Shown here: piece by piece, positions 1-10,426 of the stretch
Numbering within the stretch: the first letter of the stretch is position 1
Layout: every line of letters starts with the position of its first letter
Virus record (IMG/VR): IMGVR_UViG_3300035698_003047
Coordinates: 1 to 32,027 of that record
Origin: a virus
Strand: one strand, 5' to 3'
Length of the DNA: 32,027 bases
Notes under the pieces: generated by a model
Database searches by the model: none
Told to the model about the DNA's origin: nothing
What the model saw: the letters and a program-made list of their open reading frames with translations, nothing else
Position numbers and translations under genes: made by a program

Positions 1-1942
1 CGGATGCGCCTGATTGACCGCCAGTTACAGTGACCACATTTCCATCCCATCGTAATATGGATGAACCGCCAGCGTTGCCGTAGCGGTTACTCGTAGTATA
101 GTACCCAGCGCCCCCAGCGGCAGCAGTAAATGACTCTCCGTTCAAGACTGAGAGGTCAGAAAAGTAGACAGATGTCTTACCGCCATCCCCGCCACTGGTA
201 GCCCGAGTGCTAGCATTAGATGAATACTGTCTACCCCCAGACCCTCCGCCGCCACTCACCACAGCCCAACCAGCTGACGCAGGAAAACCAGATAATGTCC
301 CAGATGTTGTCACTGTAAATTTTGTTGGGAATCCTAGTAAGTTCACACCCCCAACACCCGCAGCACCAATCGCCGCCGCTGTAGTCGCATCAACAGAGGA
401 GATGTTCTGTAGCTGTCTGCTAGAACTAATGACATCTGTTCCACCGACTTCAAGCATATCAACATTCACAACACCATTGCGAACTTCAAGGCTTTCATTA
501 TTACCACATACAACTCGCCATTGGTCTGCTGCATGGAACTGCAGATAGGTATTGGTGTCAGCGGTTGAGGTTATTTTATCATCGACAGTGATATTCTGAA
601 CATCAAGAATAGAGTTGTTGCCGAGGTTTACGTTTCCTGTAAAAGTCCCACCGCCAAATGGGTTACCAGATGGACCTGTAGCACCAGTTGAGCCTGTATT
701 ACCTGTGGGACCTTGAGAGCCTGTAGGCCCAGCGACACCTGTGTTACCTATAGAACCTTGAGGTCCAGTACCACCCTGTGGACCTGTACCACCTTGTGGA
801 CCAGTAGAACCTTGAGAGCCTATAGGTCCCTGAATACCCTGTCCACCAGTAGAGCCAGTAGCACCTGTATTCCCGATAGGGCCTTGAGAGCCTGTAGTTC
901 CTTGAGGGCCTGTAGCACCTGTAGCACCACGAAGGTTTGTATAGGCACCCCATGTTCCATTAGGATTCTGGAAGCGTAAGGAATAACCAGACCAGCCACT
1001 AGCTGGCGCTGGGCCTGTTGAACCTGTGGGACCAGTAGAGCCTGTCCCACCTTGAGGTCCTTGAGGACCTGTGGCACCAGTTCCGCCTGTTGAGCCTGTC
1101 GAGCCTTGGGGGCCAGTGTTGCCGATTGAACCTTGGGGACCTGTAGAACCAGTATTACCTATTGGCCCTTGAATACCTTGAGGACCTGTGTCTCCATCAT
1201 CACCTACTGGACCTTGAGGACCTGTAGCACCTGTGGGACCTGAGCCACCTTGAGGACCTGTGGAACCAGTGAGACCTGTATTTCCTATAGGACCTTGAGC
1301 ACCAGCAGCGCCTGTGGGACCTGAGCCACCTTGAGGACCTGTGGAACCAGTAGCACCTGTATTTCCTATAGGACCTTGAGGACCTGTAGCGCCTGTATTA
1401 CCTACAGTACCTTGAATGCCCTGTGAACCTGTTGCACCATCATCACCAACTGGACCTTGCGGACCTGTTGAACCCGTTAGGCCTGTATTGCCTATAGTAC
1501 CCTGAGGTCCTGTTGCGCCTGTATTTCCTATAGGACCTTGAGCGCCTGTAGAACCTGTATTGCCTATAGTACCCTGAGGTCCTGTTGCGCCTGTATCGCC
1601 TACATCACCTTGGGGGCCTGTTAAACCTGTACCACCCTGAGCGCCTGTATTTCCTATAGGACCTTGAGCGCCTGTGGTTCCTTGGTCACCTTGGATACCT
1701 TGAGGACCTGTGGCACCTGTTGGACCTGTAGCACCAGCAGAACCGTTGGTCCCGTTAGTTCCCTTCTGGGCAACTTGCTGCCAGTAGGTTGTGTTAGTTG
1801 TTGCTGTACCAACGGGGACGTCGATTTTGGCAACAAATGTTTCACCGCTATAGTACACGGCATCTTGTGCGACATATGTTGTTCCAGAACTCCAAGTTCC
1901 TTTCCAACCCATCCGCACCCGTCCAATATTTAATGTTCCCAT
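1..1942 (-). CDS. Collagen-like tail fibre/spike protein, 3' end outside window
   Basis: The minus frame is open from ATG at 1942 to the window edge, about 647 codons with no stop. Residues 12-58 (GW.GTW...Y...D.V.Y.G..F.A......W) resemble the small aromatic carbohydrate-binding modules of CBM5/12 or ChiC type. Residues from about 61 to 430 are Gly-X-Y collagen-like triplets, interrupted near residue 310 by a short [19 protein letters not shown] stretch. After that comes a non-repetitive region, then a glycine-rich C-terminal part ([22 protein letters not shown]), typical of adhesive phage fibre tips. It starts 2 nt after the stop of the upstream fibre, so the two are co-translated. It lacks the T7 gp17 N-terminal adaptor and probably attaches through its partner. 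Role in receptor binding is inferred; the fibre-type call is solid, the exact length unknown. Confidence 0.82.
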   Translation of the reverse strand, partial: MGTLNIGRVRMGWKGTWSSGTTYVAQDAVYYSGETFVAKIDVPVGTATTNTTYWQQVAQKGTNGTNGSAGATGPTGATGPQGIQGDQGTTGAQGPIGNTGAQGGTGLTGPQGDVGDTGATGPQGTIGNTGSTGAQGPIGNTGATGPQGTIGNTGLTGSTGPQGPVGDDGATGSQGIQGTVGNTGATGPQGPIGNTGATGSTGPQGGSGPTGAAGAQGPIGNTGLTGSTGPQGGSGPTGATGPQGPVGDDGDTGPQGIQGPIGNTGSTGPQGSIGNTGPQGSTGSTGGTGATGPQGPQGGTGSTGPTGSTGPAPASGWSGYSLRFQNPNGTWGAYTNLRGATGATGPQGTTGSQGPIGNTGATGSTGGQGIQGPIGSQGSTGPQGGTGPQGGTGPQGSIGNTGVAGPTGSQGPTGNTGSTGATGPSGNPFGGGTFTGNVNLGNNSILDVQNITVDDKITSTADTNTYLQFHAADQWRVVCGNNESLEVRNGVVNVDMLEVGGTDVISSSRQLQNISSVDATTAAAIGAAGVGGVNLLGFPTKFTVTTSGTLSGFPASAGWAVVSGGGGSGGRQYSSNASTRATSGGDGGKTSVYFSDLSVLNGESFTAAAGGAGYYTTSNRYGNAGGSSILRWDGNVVTVTGGQSGAS

Positions 1943-1944
1943 TT

Positions 1945-3678
1945 TTACACCGTACTAACTGAGAGGAACCCGTTGGCATCGATTGTGAAATCGTTGTCAG
2001 CAGCATCCCCATAATATTCTATTTGAAGTTCACCATCCGAATTGATGGAGAATGTACCAAAGGCTAAACCTAGCGGCGTAGCGCCCATTGCACCTGTAGG
2101 GCCTGTAGAGCCATCAGGACCGTTGGTCCCTTGGATACCTTGGATACCCTGTGGGCCAATAGGCCCTGCAACACCTTGTGGGCCGAGAGGTCCAGTTGCG
2201 CCTGTAATACCCTGAGAGCCTGTAGAGCCTTGTAGACCTGTATCACCCTGAATACCTTGAGTACCTTGGTCCCCAGTAGCACCTTTGACGCCAGTAGCGC
2301 CTGTAGAACCTTGAGGTCCTTGAGCGCCTACTGGTCCTTGCGGACCTATAACACCATCATCACCTTGGATGCCTTGAGGGCCTACCGACCCTGTAGGACC
2401 TTCGCCTCCAGTAGTACCAGTTAACCCGGTGTTCCCAATAAGACCTTGAATACCTTGAGTACCCGTCGAACCTTGAGGTCCTTCAGCTCCCACAGGTCCT
2501 GTAGAACCTGTATCACCTGTTAAGCCCTGAGGGCCTTGGTCACCTGTGACACCTTGAGGTCCTTCAGCTCCCACAGGTCCTGTAGAACCTGTATCACCTG
2601 TTAAGCCCTGAGGGCCTTGGTCACCTGTGACACCTTGTTGGCCTTGAGAACCTGTTGGTCCCTCTGGACCAATACCACCTACATCACCTTGAGGGCCTTG
2701 TGAGCCTGTGGACCCTGTAGGTCCCTGCGAGCCTGTAGGACCTGATGGTCCTGTATCGCCACTTTCACCAATGACACCTTGGTCACCAACTGGGCCGAGG
2801 ATGCCTTGAGGGCCTGTAGGTCCTTCTGGTCCCTGAGGACCTGTTAAACCCGTAACACCTTGAGGGCCTGTTGAACCTGTAGCACCTAGGTTTCCCTGTG
2901 CGCCTTCTGGTCCTACGTCACCTTGGTCACCCGTGACACCTTGGAGACCTGTTGGTCCTTGGATACCTGTGGGACCTTCTGCCCCTGTATCTCCAGTTTG
3001 TCCTGTCGGTCCTTGAGGGCCTTGGACACCTTGGATGCCTACTGGGCCTTGAGGTCCGTTAGGTCCTGAGGGGCCTACAACACCCTGCACACCTTGAGGT
3101 CCTTCAGATAAGCTAAACTCTAAGTTACCAGCTTCAGCATCATAGGTTGCATAACCATCCGTGCCATAGGGCAGGGACACCATTGAGGTTGTCAGGTTAT
3201 ACAGCTGGTTTCTAATTGCAGCTGCTTCAGCTACGGTTGATTCAGATGATGTGTTTACCCAGCCGCGTGTTGCGACTTCATCGTCAGCTAGAGGTTCGCC
3301 AATGTTCTTTAGTCGGTAACCTTTAGCATCCCAACGTCCATCAGCGTCACTTAGTTCGATTGCGTTTTCTGCACGGTCAACGGCTTCTTCCGCTAAGAAC
3401 CGGGCCTGCTTGTTTGCTAGGTCTAAGTCAGCTTCAAATAGTGTGGAACCATCTGTGAAATCAACCAACGGCACCTTCGAAGTTTGCCGTTTTATAGCAA
3501 CGATAGCGTTTACTGGTGGAGTTGTTGTTATCGATACTGTTGTATCATTTAAGAATGTTTTTGGGGCCGCCACACCCGCAACTAGAACAACAACGTCTTC
3601 ACGGTTGATATAGTTAAACGGTATGGAAAATTCAGATGTAGAACCGTCAGCCACATATTTGACTATACTGTCAGCCAT
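1945..3678 (-). CDS. Tail fibre, T7 gp17-like N-terminus with collagen-like shaft
   Basis: 577 residues. Residues 1-150 match the T7 gp17-type N-terminal domain that docks the fibre on the tail (starts [20 protein letters not shown] and continues with a [14 protein letters not shown] motif). From about 188 to 534 the chain is Gly-X-Y repeats rich in GPQG and GPTG, expected to form a trimeric collagen-like shaft. The last 40 residues form a short cap with repeated DG/NG turns. RBS AGGAG lies 8 nt before the ATG. It follows the internal core genes, as fibre genes do in T7. The collagen shaft replaces the beta-structured T7 shaft, and the cap is small, so the receptor-binding tip may sit on the next gene product. 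Confidence 0.9.
   Translation of the reverse strand: MADSIVKYVADGSTSEFSIPFNYINREDVVVLVAGVAAPKTFLNDTTVSITTTPPVNAIVAIKRQTSKVPLVDFTDGSTLFEADLDLANKQARFLAEEAVDRAENAIELSDADGRWDAKGYRLKNIGEPLADDEVATRGWVNTSSESTVAEAAAIRNQLYNLTTSMVSLPYGTDGYATYDAEAGNLEFSLSEGPQGVQGVVGPSGPNGPQGPVGIQGVQGPQGPTGQTGDTGAEGPTGIQGPTGLQGVTGDQGDVGPEGAQGNLGATGSTGPQGVTGLTGPQGPEGPTGPQGILGPVGDQGVIGESGDTGPSGPTGSQGPTGSTGSQGPQGDVGGIGPEGPTGSQGQQGVTGDQGPQGLTGDTGSTGPVGAEGPQGVTGDQGPQGLTGDTGSTGPVGAEGPQGSTGTQGIQGLIGNTGLTGTTGGEGPTGSVGPQGIQGDDGVIGPQGPVGAQGPQGSTGATGVKGATGDQGTQGIQGDTGLQGSTGSQGITGATGPLGPQGVAGPIGPQGIQGIQGTNGPDGSTGPTGAMGATPLGLAFGTFSINSDGELQIEYYGDAADNDFTIDANGFLSVSTV
2471..2632 (-). repeat. Perfect 81-bp tandem duplication inside the tail fibre
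   Basis: Two identical 81-bp units (2471-2551 and 2552-2632) encode 27 residues, nine Gly-X-Y triplets, twice over ([16 protein letters not shown] plus [11 protein letters not shown]). Synonymous sites have not diverged, so the duplication is recent or kept identical by recombination. The reading frame and the triplet phase are preserved. Confidence 0.9.
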
Positions 3679-3697
3679 AATGTCTCCTGAAAGAAGT

Positions 3698-3719
3698 AGA
3701 CCCCTCCGAAAAGGGGCCT
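3698..3719. other. Hairpin between internal core protein and tail fibre genes
   Basis: An inverted repeat CCCCT-CCGAAA-AGGGG, extended by two more pairs around one mismatch, lies in the 51-nt gap between two minus-strand genes. On the minus strand no T-run follows, so it is a poor terminator in the direction of the genes; on the plus strand a T-rich stretch follows (GTTGTTGTTTTT). An RNA processing or mRNA-stabilising hairpin is possible. Function is inferred. Confidence 0.35.
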
Positions 3720-3729
3720 GTTGTTGTTT

Positions 3730-6700
3730 TTAATTGGCTATCGTTGTTATCAATGGCTCAGCCTCTCGACCTGCCTTCGATAACGAGCGGTTTACCCTAT
3801 TGGACATGACCGCTTTCTTTAGCTCAGGGTATTCCCCAAATAGCTGCTGTTTGGCCTTTCGTTTGGCCAGTTGGATGTAGATGTTAAGATGCTTAACACG
3901 CCCATCATCTGCAGAACGTGTCTGGTTAATTTCAGCAGCGTCAGTCAGGCTTGCATACCTTCGTGAGTTTATCTGCTTGGCTAAAGTTTTAATGAGATTA
4001 TCAGTGCTATTTACTTTAATTGTACCTATTAACTCATTGTATCTTCTATATTGTACTGCAGATAACTCAACATCTCCGAGGTTCCTCTGGGGACCAACAA
4101 AGGCGTGGTTAAGTTTACGCATCTCTTCGTAAACACCAGCTGCAACATGCTCACCACTGTCCAGTTTCTTCTGCCTAATAAACCCAAGCATATACTCTGG
4201 AAGGTCAACTGCCTCACCTGTAAGCCAATCGTGTTTTACAACCGAATTATCCATCCCGTATATACGAGATTTAATCTTATCGGTGAGTGTGCGTAGCTCT
4301 GTCATATGCCCGTTTTGAGCTTTGTTAAATTCATAAGATATGCTGGAATATGGCACCATTGATGCCGCCCGATACGACAGTGTATTCGCTGCCTTTTCGA
4401 AACTGGTATTACCATCAAATAGGCGCATCGTGTCGGCAAGAGACATCATATAGGTTTTTGACATTACGTTATTAGCAAACGATGCCATGGTCATGCCGAC
4501 TAGCTCACCCAGTTCTGGGTCTGGGTCATTTTGTTGATATTCAATCATTTCATAAATATCGCCAATAATACCAAATATCATGCCGTGTGGGTCGAGACGT
4601 TTCAGTTCAATCCAATTAGGTTTTTCAGCTGAACCCATATTAATAGAATAGGGTTGCCAATCAGGTGAAGCATTCCAGAGCTTAGCCTTGTTGCTATCTG
4701 AAGTGTATGAAGGCCCACCACCTGTAATCTTACCGTTCATGGCAAGATTATAAGCATATGCGCCAGCTGCGGCTCCTAACGCCATATTCCCCATAACAAT
4801 CGCACGTTCATCGGCTGTACCTGCACCACGAAACACAATGTCCCGCTGCTTTTGCATCACTAGGTTCAATACAGGAATGCGCTCAAACGAAACCCGAAGG
4901 ATGTTTGTAGGGGTCTGAACAAAAGGCATAATTTGGCGCAGTAAAGGAAAGTTTGAAATCATTTGCTGCGTTTTGGCTGAAAATGTTCCTGACCTTAGCG
5001 GCGTTGTAAATGTGCTTTCACGTGCCTCATCAATCGCCTTAACCGCTACTTTGCTGGTATGATTGAATGTGCCTGTGTTCTTTTTGATAAACTCAGCCTT
5101 GGTGGCTTCATCATCTAAGATTTTGCCCTCTCTGACCATTTGCTCAAACTTTTCGGTAAGACTTTCTTTAGAGTTGATAGCCTTGGTTATTTCACCATCG
5201 ATGTACGCATCTTTGTTCGCGTATCCTAAAGAATCCAACTGGTCTGTAGTCAGTCGCCTTGCTTGGCTCATGACCATTGCTCGCATGCGTGACCTAAAGA
5301 TGGTTTGCTTAAAGAACTCGTCTTCAGCTGTCAGGAAACGATTGGATAAGGTTAAACCTTTACCTAAGGTGTTTATCGCAAAGCCTGACACACCACCTCT
5401 ATCTGTCGAAATAGCACGGCCTTTTCCCTTGGTGGGGTCAAATTTGGTTGCAGTGTCTAGGACACCTTCACCCGTCCACCATGATTTCAGGGTGTTTTCG
5501 ATGGCGCTGTCTTTGCCCTGAGCGGAAAGGGTGGCCACATATCGCAAGCTGTCCGTAATTTCGGAGATGAGATATGCATATTGCCTTACGCCTTCCTCAG
5601 CGACTTGCATGTTGCCTGTAAGCGTACCACCAACGGCTCGAATGCCGGGGCGGATTAAGAGGTTAAAGCCGTTGGCACCCATGTTGAGTATATGTGTTCG
5701 TGGTCCTGAAAGGATGGCGTTAAGCCAAACCTCGTTGAGGACACCAAAAATCTTGTTCTCGTTGGCTTTGCGAATAATCTTGGCTTGAGCCTTTGGGTTG
5801 CCCTTAGCACCCTGAATTTGCTTGGCTAGTCGCCTTACCTGATTAGAGCCACCAAATTCCATCAGGCGGTCTAATGCGACATCATCTAGTGCATCTGCCG
5901 TTCTAATTCTTCCTGCTGAAACAGCACGGGCAGTCGCAGTTTGGATGCCCTTCACAGATGCCTGTACGTCAGCGTGTAGCTTTAGCAAATCAACCAGCTG
6001 CCGCTCAACTGCCGTATCGACATCACGAGTTTTACTCATTTTGGCAATAACTTCTGAGAGGTCAGAAATTCTGCGTCCAGTAGACTGTAGAAGCATTTTA
6101 CCCGCTACGATACGCTGTGCGCTTTTGCGGGTTACTTTCTCAGCATCTAGAAACGCCCCCCGTATTTCATCGGGGTTTGCGTCCACAATCTCTGCAAGGT
6201 CTTTGGTCGCTTCATCGAACACTTGGTTGTGTGTTTCAACTTTTTCCAAGCCCATGCCTTTAAGGACACCAGTGTCCGATAACGCTTGCTGCGTAGCATC
6301 CATCATCTTTAGGGCGTCAGGTGGTCCGTCCATATTGTTCCAGTTGAACAGACCAATATCATTACCTTCCATGTCCAAGCTGCTCAGAGGAACAATTTCG
6401 TTCGTCTTCCTAGCTTGGTCAGTAATGTTCCGTAGAGCTTGAGTATTAATGACCTCAGAGGGTGCCTTTGGTTGTGCTGGCGCTGTAGTTTGGACTTCTG
6501 GCACAGTAGGGGCGTCAGGTCTGATTTCTGGTATGGAGCCAATATCGGGCGCATCTGGTTGTACAGGTACATCAATTTTCGGCGCTACGGCCTCTGGCTT
6601 TGGAGCCTCAAGGTCTACCCTTCGGTTTCCCGTTGATGGGTCGAACTTCATACCGTCAGGGGTGGTAAACATCCCCTCAACCATTTGGCCTTTGGGTTTG

Positions 6701-7677
6701 CCGTTTGCTGCCAACTCATCGAATGTCTTGATGGTTGTTTCAGCGTCTGCAATTTCGGCAGCAGTTTCCTTAGATACAGCGCCAGTTTCGGTTATTTCTA
6801 GTTTCGCCTTTGAGGTGCCACGTGCCAGCTTGATAACCGCCACGATACCTTCCAGACCAACACCGAGTATGCCACCTTCTACTGAGTTTCGCAGTCTATT
6901 TTCCCATTCAGTAGCATTAGCATCGGTTGCCAGTGCTTCTGTTAAGTATGGGACTGCCCACTCGTTTTCCTGCATGAATGCTGAAATGTTGGCGTCGTAA
7001 GGGTCAAAGGCAGTGGCATCTGCCGCCGCGCCTTTCCCAAGACCAGCAAGAATACTTCTGCCACCACCAAGCGCATAATATGCAGTGGCGAATTGAGCGA
7101 AGCCTTCTGCAAGCTGACCCGCCATTGTGTCTGGCGTGCCAAGCGTCTCAGTTAGGTCAACTGCGCCACCTGTGGCAGTAACAATGTTTGTGAGGGCAGT
7201 GTCAGCGTTATAATCTACGCGGTCTTCTGGGTTCGAGATATTGATACCCATTTTATCGTACTTTGACCGCTGCTCTAGAAACGCCATGTCTTTCTCTTTT
7301 TGAGTAAAGAGGTTCCCTCGTGCTTCTTCTTGCTTTGCGATGAAGTTGTTCAGCGTGGCTTCAAACTGCTCAGGCGTGACTGCTCCAAAGTTTTCATATG
7401 TTTGCCGAGCTTCTGCACCAGCGCCAATAGCACCTCGTACAATACCGCTTAGAACATCCTGCGCCCCGTCTACAAAGTTACTGAACATATTTGGTTCTTC
7501 GGGTGGGGGTGGTAGTTCGTATTGCCCCTGCAGAACTTTAAGTGCTGCGCCCTGACCATACACTTGGTCGAACATTGAGACGTTGGCCCCGCCGTTCTGC
7601 ATTAAAACGTCTTTTGCTCTGTCGAGTGCTGCTTGGTCTGGAAGGATACGGACTTCGGGTTGTGTTTCCTCAGCCAT
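3730..7677 (-). CDS. Large internal virion (core/ejection) protein, T7 gp16-like by position
   Basis: 1315 residues, the largest gene here and close to T7 gp16 in size (1318). It sits between the gp15-like gene and the tail fibre. Proteins of this class are ejected into the cell envelope to form a DNA conduit. The sequence has an N-terminal segment (FDQVYGQGAALKVL), a Pro/Ala-rich linker around residues 350-410 (repeated PxxP, VPEVQTTAPAQP), and a long helical C-terminal half. I see no lytic transglycosylase signature at the N-terminus, unlike T7 gp16. The call rests on position and length more than on sequence motifs. Confidence 0.75.
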   Translation of the reverse strand: MAEETQPEVRILPDQAALDRAKDVLMQNGGANVSMFDQVYGQGAALKVLQGQYELPPPPEEPNMFSNFVDGAQDVLSGIVRGAIGAGAEARQTYENFGAVTPEQFEATLNNFIAKQEEARGNLFTQKEKDMAFLEQRSKYDKMGINISNPEDRVDYNADTALTNIVTATGGAVDLTETLGTPDTMAGQLAEGFAQFATAYYALGGGRSILAGLGKGAAADATAFDPYDANISAFMQENEWAVPYLTEALATDANATEWENRLRNSVEGGILGVGLEGIVAVIKLARGTSKAKLEITETGAVSKETAAEIADAETTIKTFDELAANGKPKGQMVEGMFTTPDGMKFDPSTGNRRVDLEAPKPEAVAPKIDVPVQPDAPDIGSIPEIRPDAPTVPEVQTTAPAQPKAPSEVINTQALRNITDQARKTNEIVPLSSLDMEGNDIGLFNWNNMDGPPDALKMMDATQQALSDTGVLKGMGLEKVETHNQVFDEATKDLAEIVDANPDEIRGAFLDAEKVTRKSAQRIVAGKMLLQSTGRRISDLSEVIAKMSKTRDVDTAVERQLVDLLKLHADVQASVKGIQTATARAVSAGRIRTADALDDVALDRLMEFGGSNQVRRLAKQIQGAKGNPKAQAKIIRKANENKIFGVLNEVWLNAILSGPRTHILNMGANGFNLLIRPGIRAVGGTLTGNMQVAEEGVRQYAYLISEITDSLRYVATLSAQGKDSAIENTLKSWWTGEGVLDTATKFDPTKGKGRAISTDRGGVSGFAINTLGKGLTLSNRFLTAEDEFFKQTIFRSRMRAMVMSQARRLTTDQLDSLGYANKDAYIDGEITKAINSKESLTEKFEQMVREGKILDDEATKAEFIKKNTGTFNHTSKVAVKAIDEARESTFTTPLRSGTFSAKTQQMISNFPLLRQIMPFVQTPTNILRVSFERIPVLNLVMQKQRDIVFRGAGTADERAIVMGNMALGAAAGAYAYNLAMNGKITGGGPSYTSDSNKAKLWNASPDWQPYSINMGSAEKPNWIELKRLDPHGMIFGIIGDIYEMIEYQQNDPDPELGELVGMTMASFANNVMSKTYMMSLADTMRLFDGNTSFEKAANTLSYRAASMVPYSSISYEFNKAQNGHMTELRTLTDKIKSRIYGMDNSVVKHDWLTGEAVDLPEYMLGFIRQKKLDSGEHVAAGVYEEMRKLNHAFVGPQRNLGDVELSAVQYRRYNELIGTIKVNSTDNLIKTLAKQINSRRYASLTDAAEINQTRSADDGRVKHLNIYIQLAKRKAKQQLFGEYPELKKAVMSNRVNRSLSKAGREAEPLITTIAN

Positions 7678-7679
7678 TA

Positions 7680-9422
7680 TTAATTTCCTTCTATTATGGA
7701 GATGAGGGCATCAGAAGTTGCGGCTACGCCACTTCCGTCTGCACTCGTTTGTGCGGCACTCAATGCATCTGATATGTTTTGGTTGACCGAAATAGTTTGC
7801 CCAACAGACTGAATTACATCCATTGGAACTGTTGATTTTTTGGCTAAATCAACTGCCTGAGCCGCTATTTGATATTGGATGCCAGGAGTGAACTTTTTGT
7901 CTGGGTTGGTTTCCATCCAATCAAGTTTAAGTTCCTGATAATATTTATCGAACCGAACTCCAGCTTGTAGTGCAAGTTCACCTGATGTGCCGTCTGGCAC
8001 GAGGCTTGCGGCTGTTGTTACAGAGTTAATGAAGCTGGATTTAAGGTCTTTAGCTGCTGACCCAGCGGTCAACCAATCAAGGCCCATCTCTTCCCCGCTG
8101 TTGTAGACAGTGTTCCATTGAGAAAGTAACGCACCTTCTGATTTTGCAGGTATTGTACCGAGCGCCACTTGCAGCGCGAGGTAATCGTAAACTTTAGCAA
8201 CATCGGTGAAATTCTTTAATTCGTTCATTACTGTCGCGTGCGCTTTGTCGGCATCGCCACGGAACTCTGCACCAGATTTGTCCTGACTATTTCTAAAACT
8301 TACCATGCTTCGGTATAGGGTTGCGGCTTTCGCGTTACCCCTTCGCCCTGCTCGGTATAATTCTACCATCTCTGCGTCGATGTCTTGATTAAGCTGGACG
8401 AGAGCCGTACCTGTTGACGTGGCTGCTTGAGTTATTTTGGCAGTAATTCCAGCCTCAAGAGACGAAACATTTGCATTGTTTTGTGCTAGCCTCGCATTAG
8501 CCTCATCTTTCTCTTTTTTGGCAATGTTGGTACTAATGTCGGCACGGGCCTCATACACTGCCGTCGCAGCTTTGAGGTTTGTAGCTAAAGACCCAGTACC
8601 TGTGATGACACCCTCAAGGCTATCGAGCATACTTGTGTCGTTAGCTTTATAAGCCGCAAGGATGACACTGTTGAGAATGGTCTCGTTGACCTTTTCTCTA
8701 TTCATGCCGTCGACTTCAGCGGCTTTAATCCGACCATTCACCCAATTAACAAACGTCGCCTCTTTTGTAGCTCGTTGTTCCTCAGTATCTTCCTCTTTGT
8801 ACATTGTAAGAATGTAAGTAGAGGTTTCATTGGCCCACGCAGCATAGTTCTGGTTTTTCTGCCAATCACGATGTTTATCAGCCCACGAGGCTCTAAATGC
8901 TTCGTTGGCTTTAGACGCTGTAGTTGAGAAGTATTCGGCAACTTCAACGTCACTATGACCCGCAAATCCATTGTCTTGCTGGAAGCTCTCATAGAATTTG
9001 GTTGTGAAGTCATCGATGCTGTCGGGGTTACCGTTTTTGTACAGCTTCTTTATTTCTAAAGCGTCATTTAACTCTTCGGTGTAACGAGCAGACATCGCAT
9101 TAAGGTGCGAAATCCGATAGCCTTTACGCAGATAGGGGCTGTCGCCCTCAGCAATAATGCCGTCTCGAACAGCGTCACCAATTGCCACACGTGTTGTGTT
9201 GTAAAGTTCAACACCTGCAGCATATTCTGCTTTGGCTTTACGCTCTTCTGCCGCCTCAAGGACAGGGGTCGCTTTCGTCTCAAGGCTTGTGAGAAGTGCC
9301 GATAGGCTCTCCAAGTTACCCTTTTTCAGTATAGCAGGAGTGAAGGTTTCCACAGGTTGCGCAGTCGCAGATACGGTTGGGATTTGGTTGGCAAACGGAT
9401 TGCCAATAACTTGTCTAGCCAT
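7680..9422 (-). CDS. Internal virion protein, T7 gp15-like
   Basis: 580 residues, largely alpha-helical and Ala-rich, with no membrane segment or signal peptide visible. It lies between the gp14-like and gp16-like genes; its ATG overlaps the end of the gp14-like gene by 8 nt and its stop is 2 nt from the next start. In T7 the gp15 protein forms part of the internal core and the trans-envelope ejection channel. The assignment is by synteny, size (T7 gp15 is about 750, so this one is shorter) and composition. Confidence 0.7.
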   Translation of the reverse strand: MARQVIGNPFANQIPTVSATAQPVETFTPAILKKGNLESLSALLTSLETKATPVLEAAEERKAKAEYAAGVELYNTTRVAIGDAVRDGIIAEGDSPYLRKGYRISHLNAMSARYTEELNDALEIKKLYKNGNPDSIDDFTTKFYESFQQDNGFAGHSDVEVAEYFSTTASKANEAFRASWADKHRDWQKNQNYAAWANETSTYILTMYKEEDTEEQRATKEATFVNWVNGRIKAAEVDGMNREKVNETILNSVILAAYKANDTSMLDSLEGVITGTGSLATNLKAATAVYEARADISTNIAKKEKDEANARLAQNNANVSSLEAGITAKITQAATSTGTALVQLNQDIDAEMVELYRAGRRGNAKAATLYRSMVSFRNSQDKSGAEFRGDADKAHATVMNELKNFTDVAKVYDYLALQVALGTIPAKSEGALLSQWNTVYNSGEEMGLDWLTAGSAAKDLKSSFINSVTTAASLVPDGTSGELALQAGVRFDKYYQELKLDWMETNPDKKFTPGIQYQIAAQAVDLAKKSTVPMDVIQSVGQTISVNQNISDALSAAQTSADGSGVAATSDALISIIEGN

Positions 9423-9963
9423 TTGGGTCTACTCCTTGAGCTTCTGCACGGGCTTCGCTTCGTCCGAATGAATCGATTGCGAAACTACCAAGTGGCTCAA
9501 TGACGCCAGCCATTGCTTCAGCGTAGCCAACAGGCTGAATAGAGTTGATGCGGTTGATAGCTTCACTCTGATAACTCAGCTTGGTTATCTCGTTCTGTGC
9601 TTGGATGTTCTCCAGCTTCTGCATGGTGCGGTCAGCGAGGACACCCTCAGAACGCTCAAAGTCGTTAATAAGCTGGTCTACGTTTACACCTTGAACGCCC
9701 GCACCACCTGCAGCTGCAATGGCTGTACCTTGGGACTGTATAGCCTTGAGGTCTGCGTCTTGTAGCTTTTGGGATGCTTGGGTTTGGTCTTGAATTACAC
9801 GTAGGTTTGCTTGCTTCGTTTTAAGAAAGTATGCGTCTTTTGAAGCAGCTACATTGTCTGAATATTGCTGGTTTTTGTTGTTAGTTTTTTCCACTGATGC
9901 TGCTGCTCCGGCCACTGCCGTCACACCTTTAACAACCATGATTGCTGTTGCGGGGTCACACAT
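9415..9963 (-). CDS. Internal virion protein, T7 gp14-like
   Basis: 182 residues, starting MCDPATAIMVVKGVTAVAGAAA, a hydrophobic Ala/Val-rich N-terminal segment usual for gp14-type ejection proteins that enter the outer membrane. The middle is a Gln/Ala-rich coiled coil (TQASQKLQDADLKAIQSQG), followed by an Ala-Gly patch (AIAAAGGAGVQGVNVDQL). It overlaps the upstream gp13-like gene by 8 nt and the downstream gp15-like gene by 8 nt, which suggests translational coupling. Confidence 0.8.
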   Translation of the reverse strand: MCDPATAIMVVKGVTAVAGAAASVEKTNNKNQQYSDNVAASKDAYFLKTKQANLRVIQDQTQASQKLQDADLKAIQSQGTAIAAAGGAGVQGVNVDQLINDFERSEGVLADRTMQKLENIQAQNEITKLSYQSEAINRINSIQPVGYAEAMAGVIEPLGSFAIDSFGRSEARAEAQGVDPNG

Positions 9964-10426
9964 TATTTATCCTCACAAATTCATAGAAGAGCCGTTTTTC
10001 GGCTCCATAATTTGGGTGCTTGTTGATGAACGTGAAGCCCATCCAACGAAGCCACTTGATGTGGACGGTGTTTCGGGCATCTACACAGTTGAAGAGGACC
10101 AAATAATCCTCCGAAAGTTCCTGTAGTGCTTTCTTTGAGTTTCGCAGGAATGTTGTTTGGTGCTGATAGATGTCATCTGTGGCGACCATCCAAACAACTC
10201 CTGCTTGGGGTATGGAAGGACAGGAGACTACACCGCACAGACCCACACGGTCACCATTGGGTGCCCGTAGGGTCAGCGATATATCCCCAAGAGTTAGACC
10301 TTTATGCAGTACACCACGAGGCTTCTGACCTGTTGAGGCAAGACATTCGTTGTAATCTGCTTGGCGTAATCTTGGGGATACGTAGTCAATGTCTTCCACC
10401 GTCGTCGGTGTAAGTAATTTATCCAT
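9956..10426 (-). CDS. Internal virion protein A, T7 gp13-like (DUF2833, GNAT-like fold)
   Basis: 156 residues from the ATG at 10426, which overlaps the stop of tail tubular protein B by 8 nt. A longer frame starts at 10501 but would overlap that gene by 83 nt, so the inner start is preferred. The body (VEDIDYVSPRLRQADYNECLA, then GDRVGLCGVVSCP and IKWLRWMGF) resembles the acetyltransferase-like phage gp13/DUF2833 proteins found between gp12 and gp14. T7 gp13 is needed for morphogenesis; whether this one has enzymatic activity is unknown. Confidence 0.75.
   Translation of the reverse strand: MDKLLTPTTVEDIDYVSPRLRQADYNECLASTGQKPRGVLHKGLTLGDISLTLRAPNGDRVGLCGVVSCPSIPQAGVVWMVATDDIYQHQTTFLRNSKKALQELSEDYLVLFNCVDARNTVHIKWLRWMGFTFINKHPNYGAEKRLFYEFVRINNV

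Noticed and set aside
600-1760. Short-spaced repeats resembling a CRISPR or satellite array
   Set aside because: The repetition follows 9-bp codon triplets of Gly-X-Y and continues the open frame of a fibre; there are no constant repeats with unique spacers.
5063-6442. Plus-strand frames of 152 and 165 codons inside the large internal protein gene
   Set aside because: They are antisense to a 1315-residue frame with consistent gene order; no RBS or recognisable domain.
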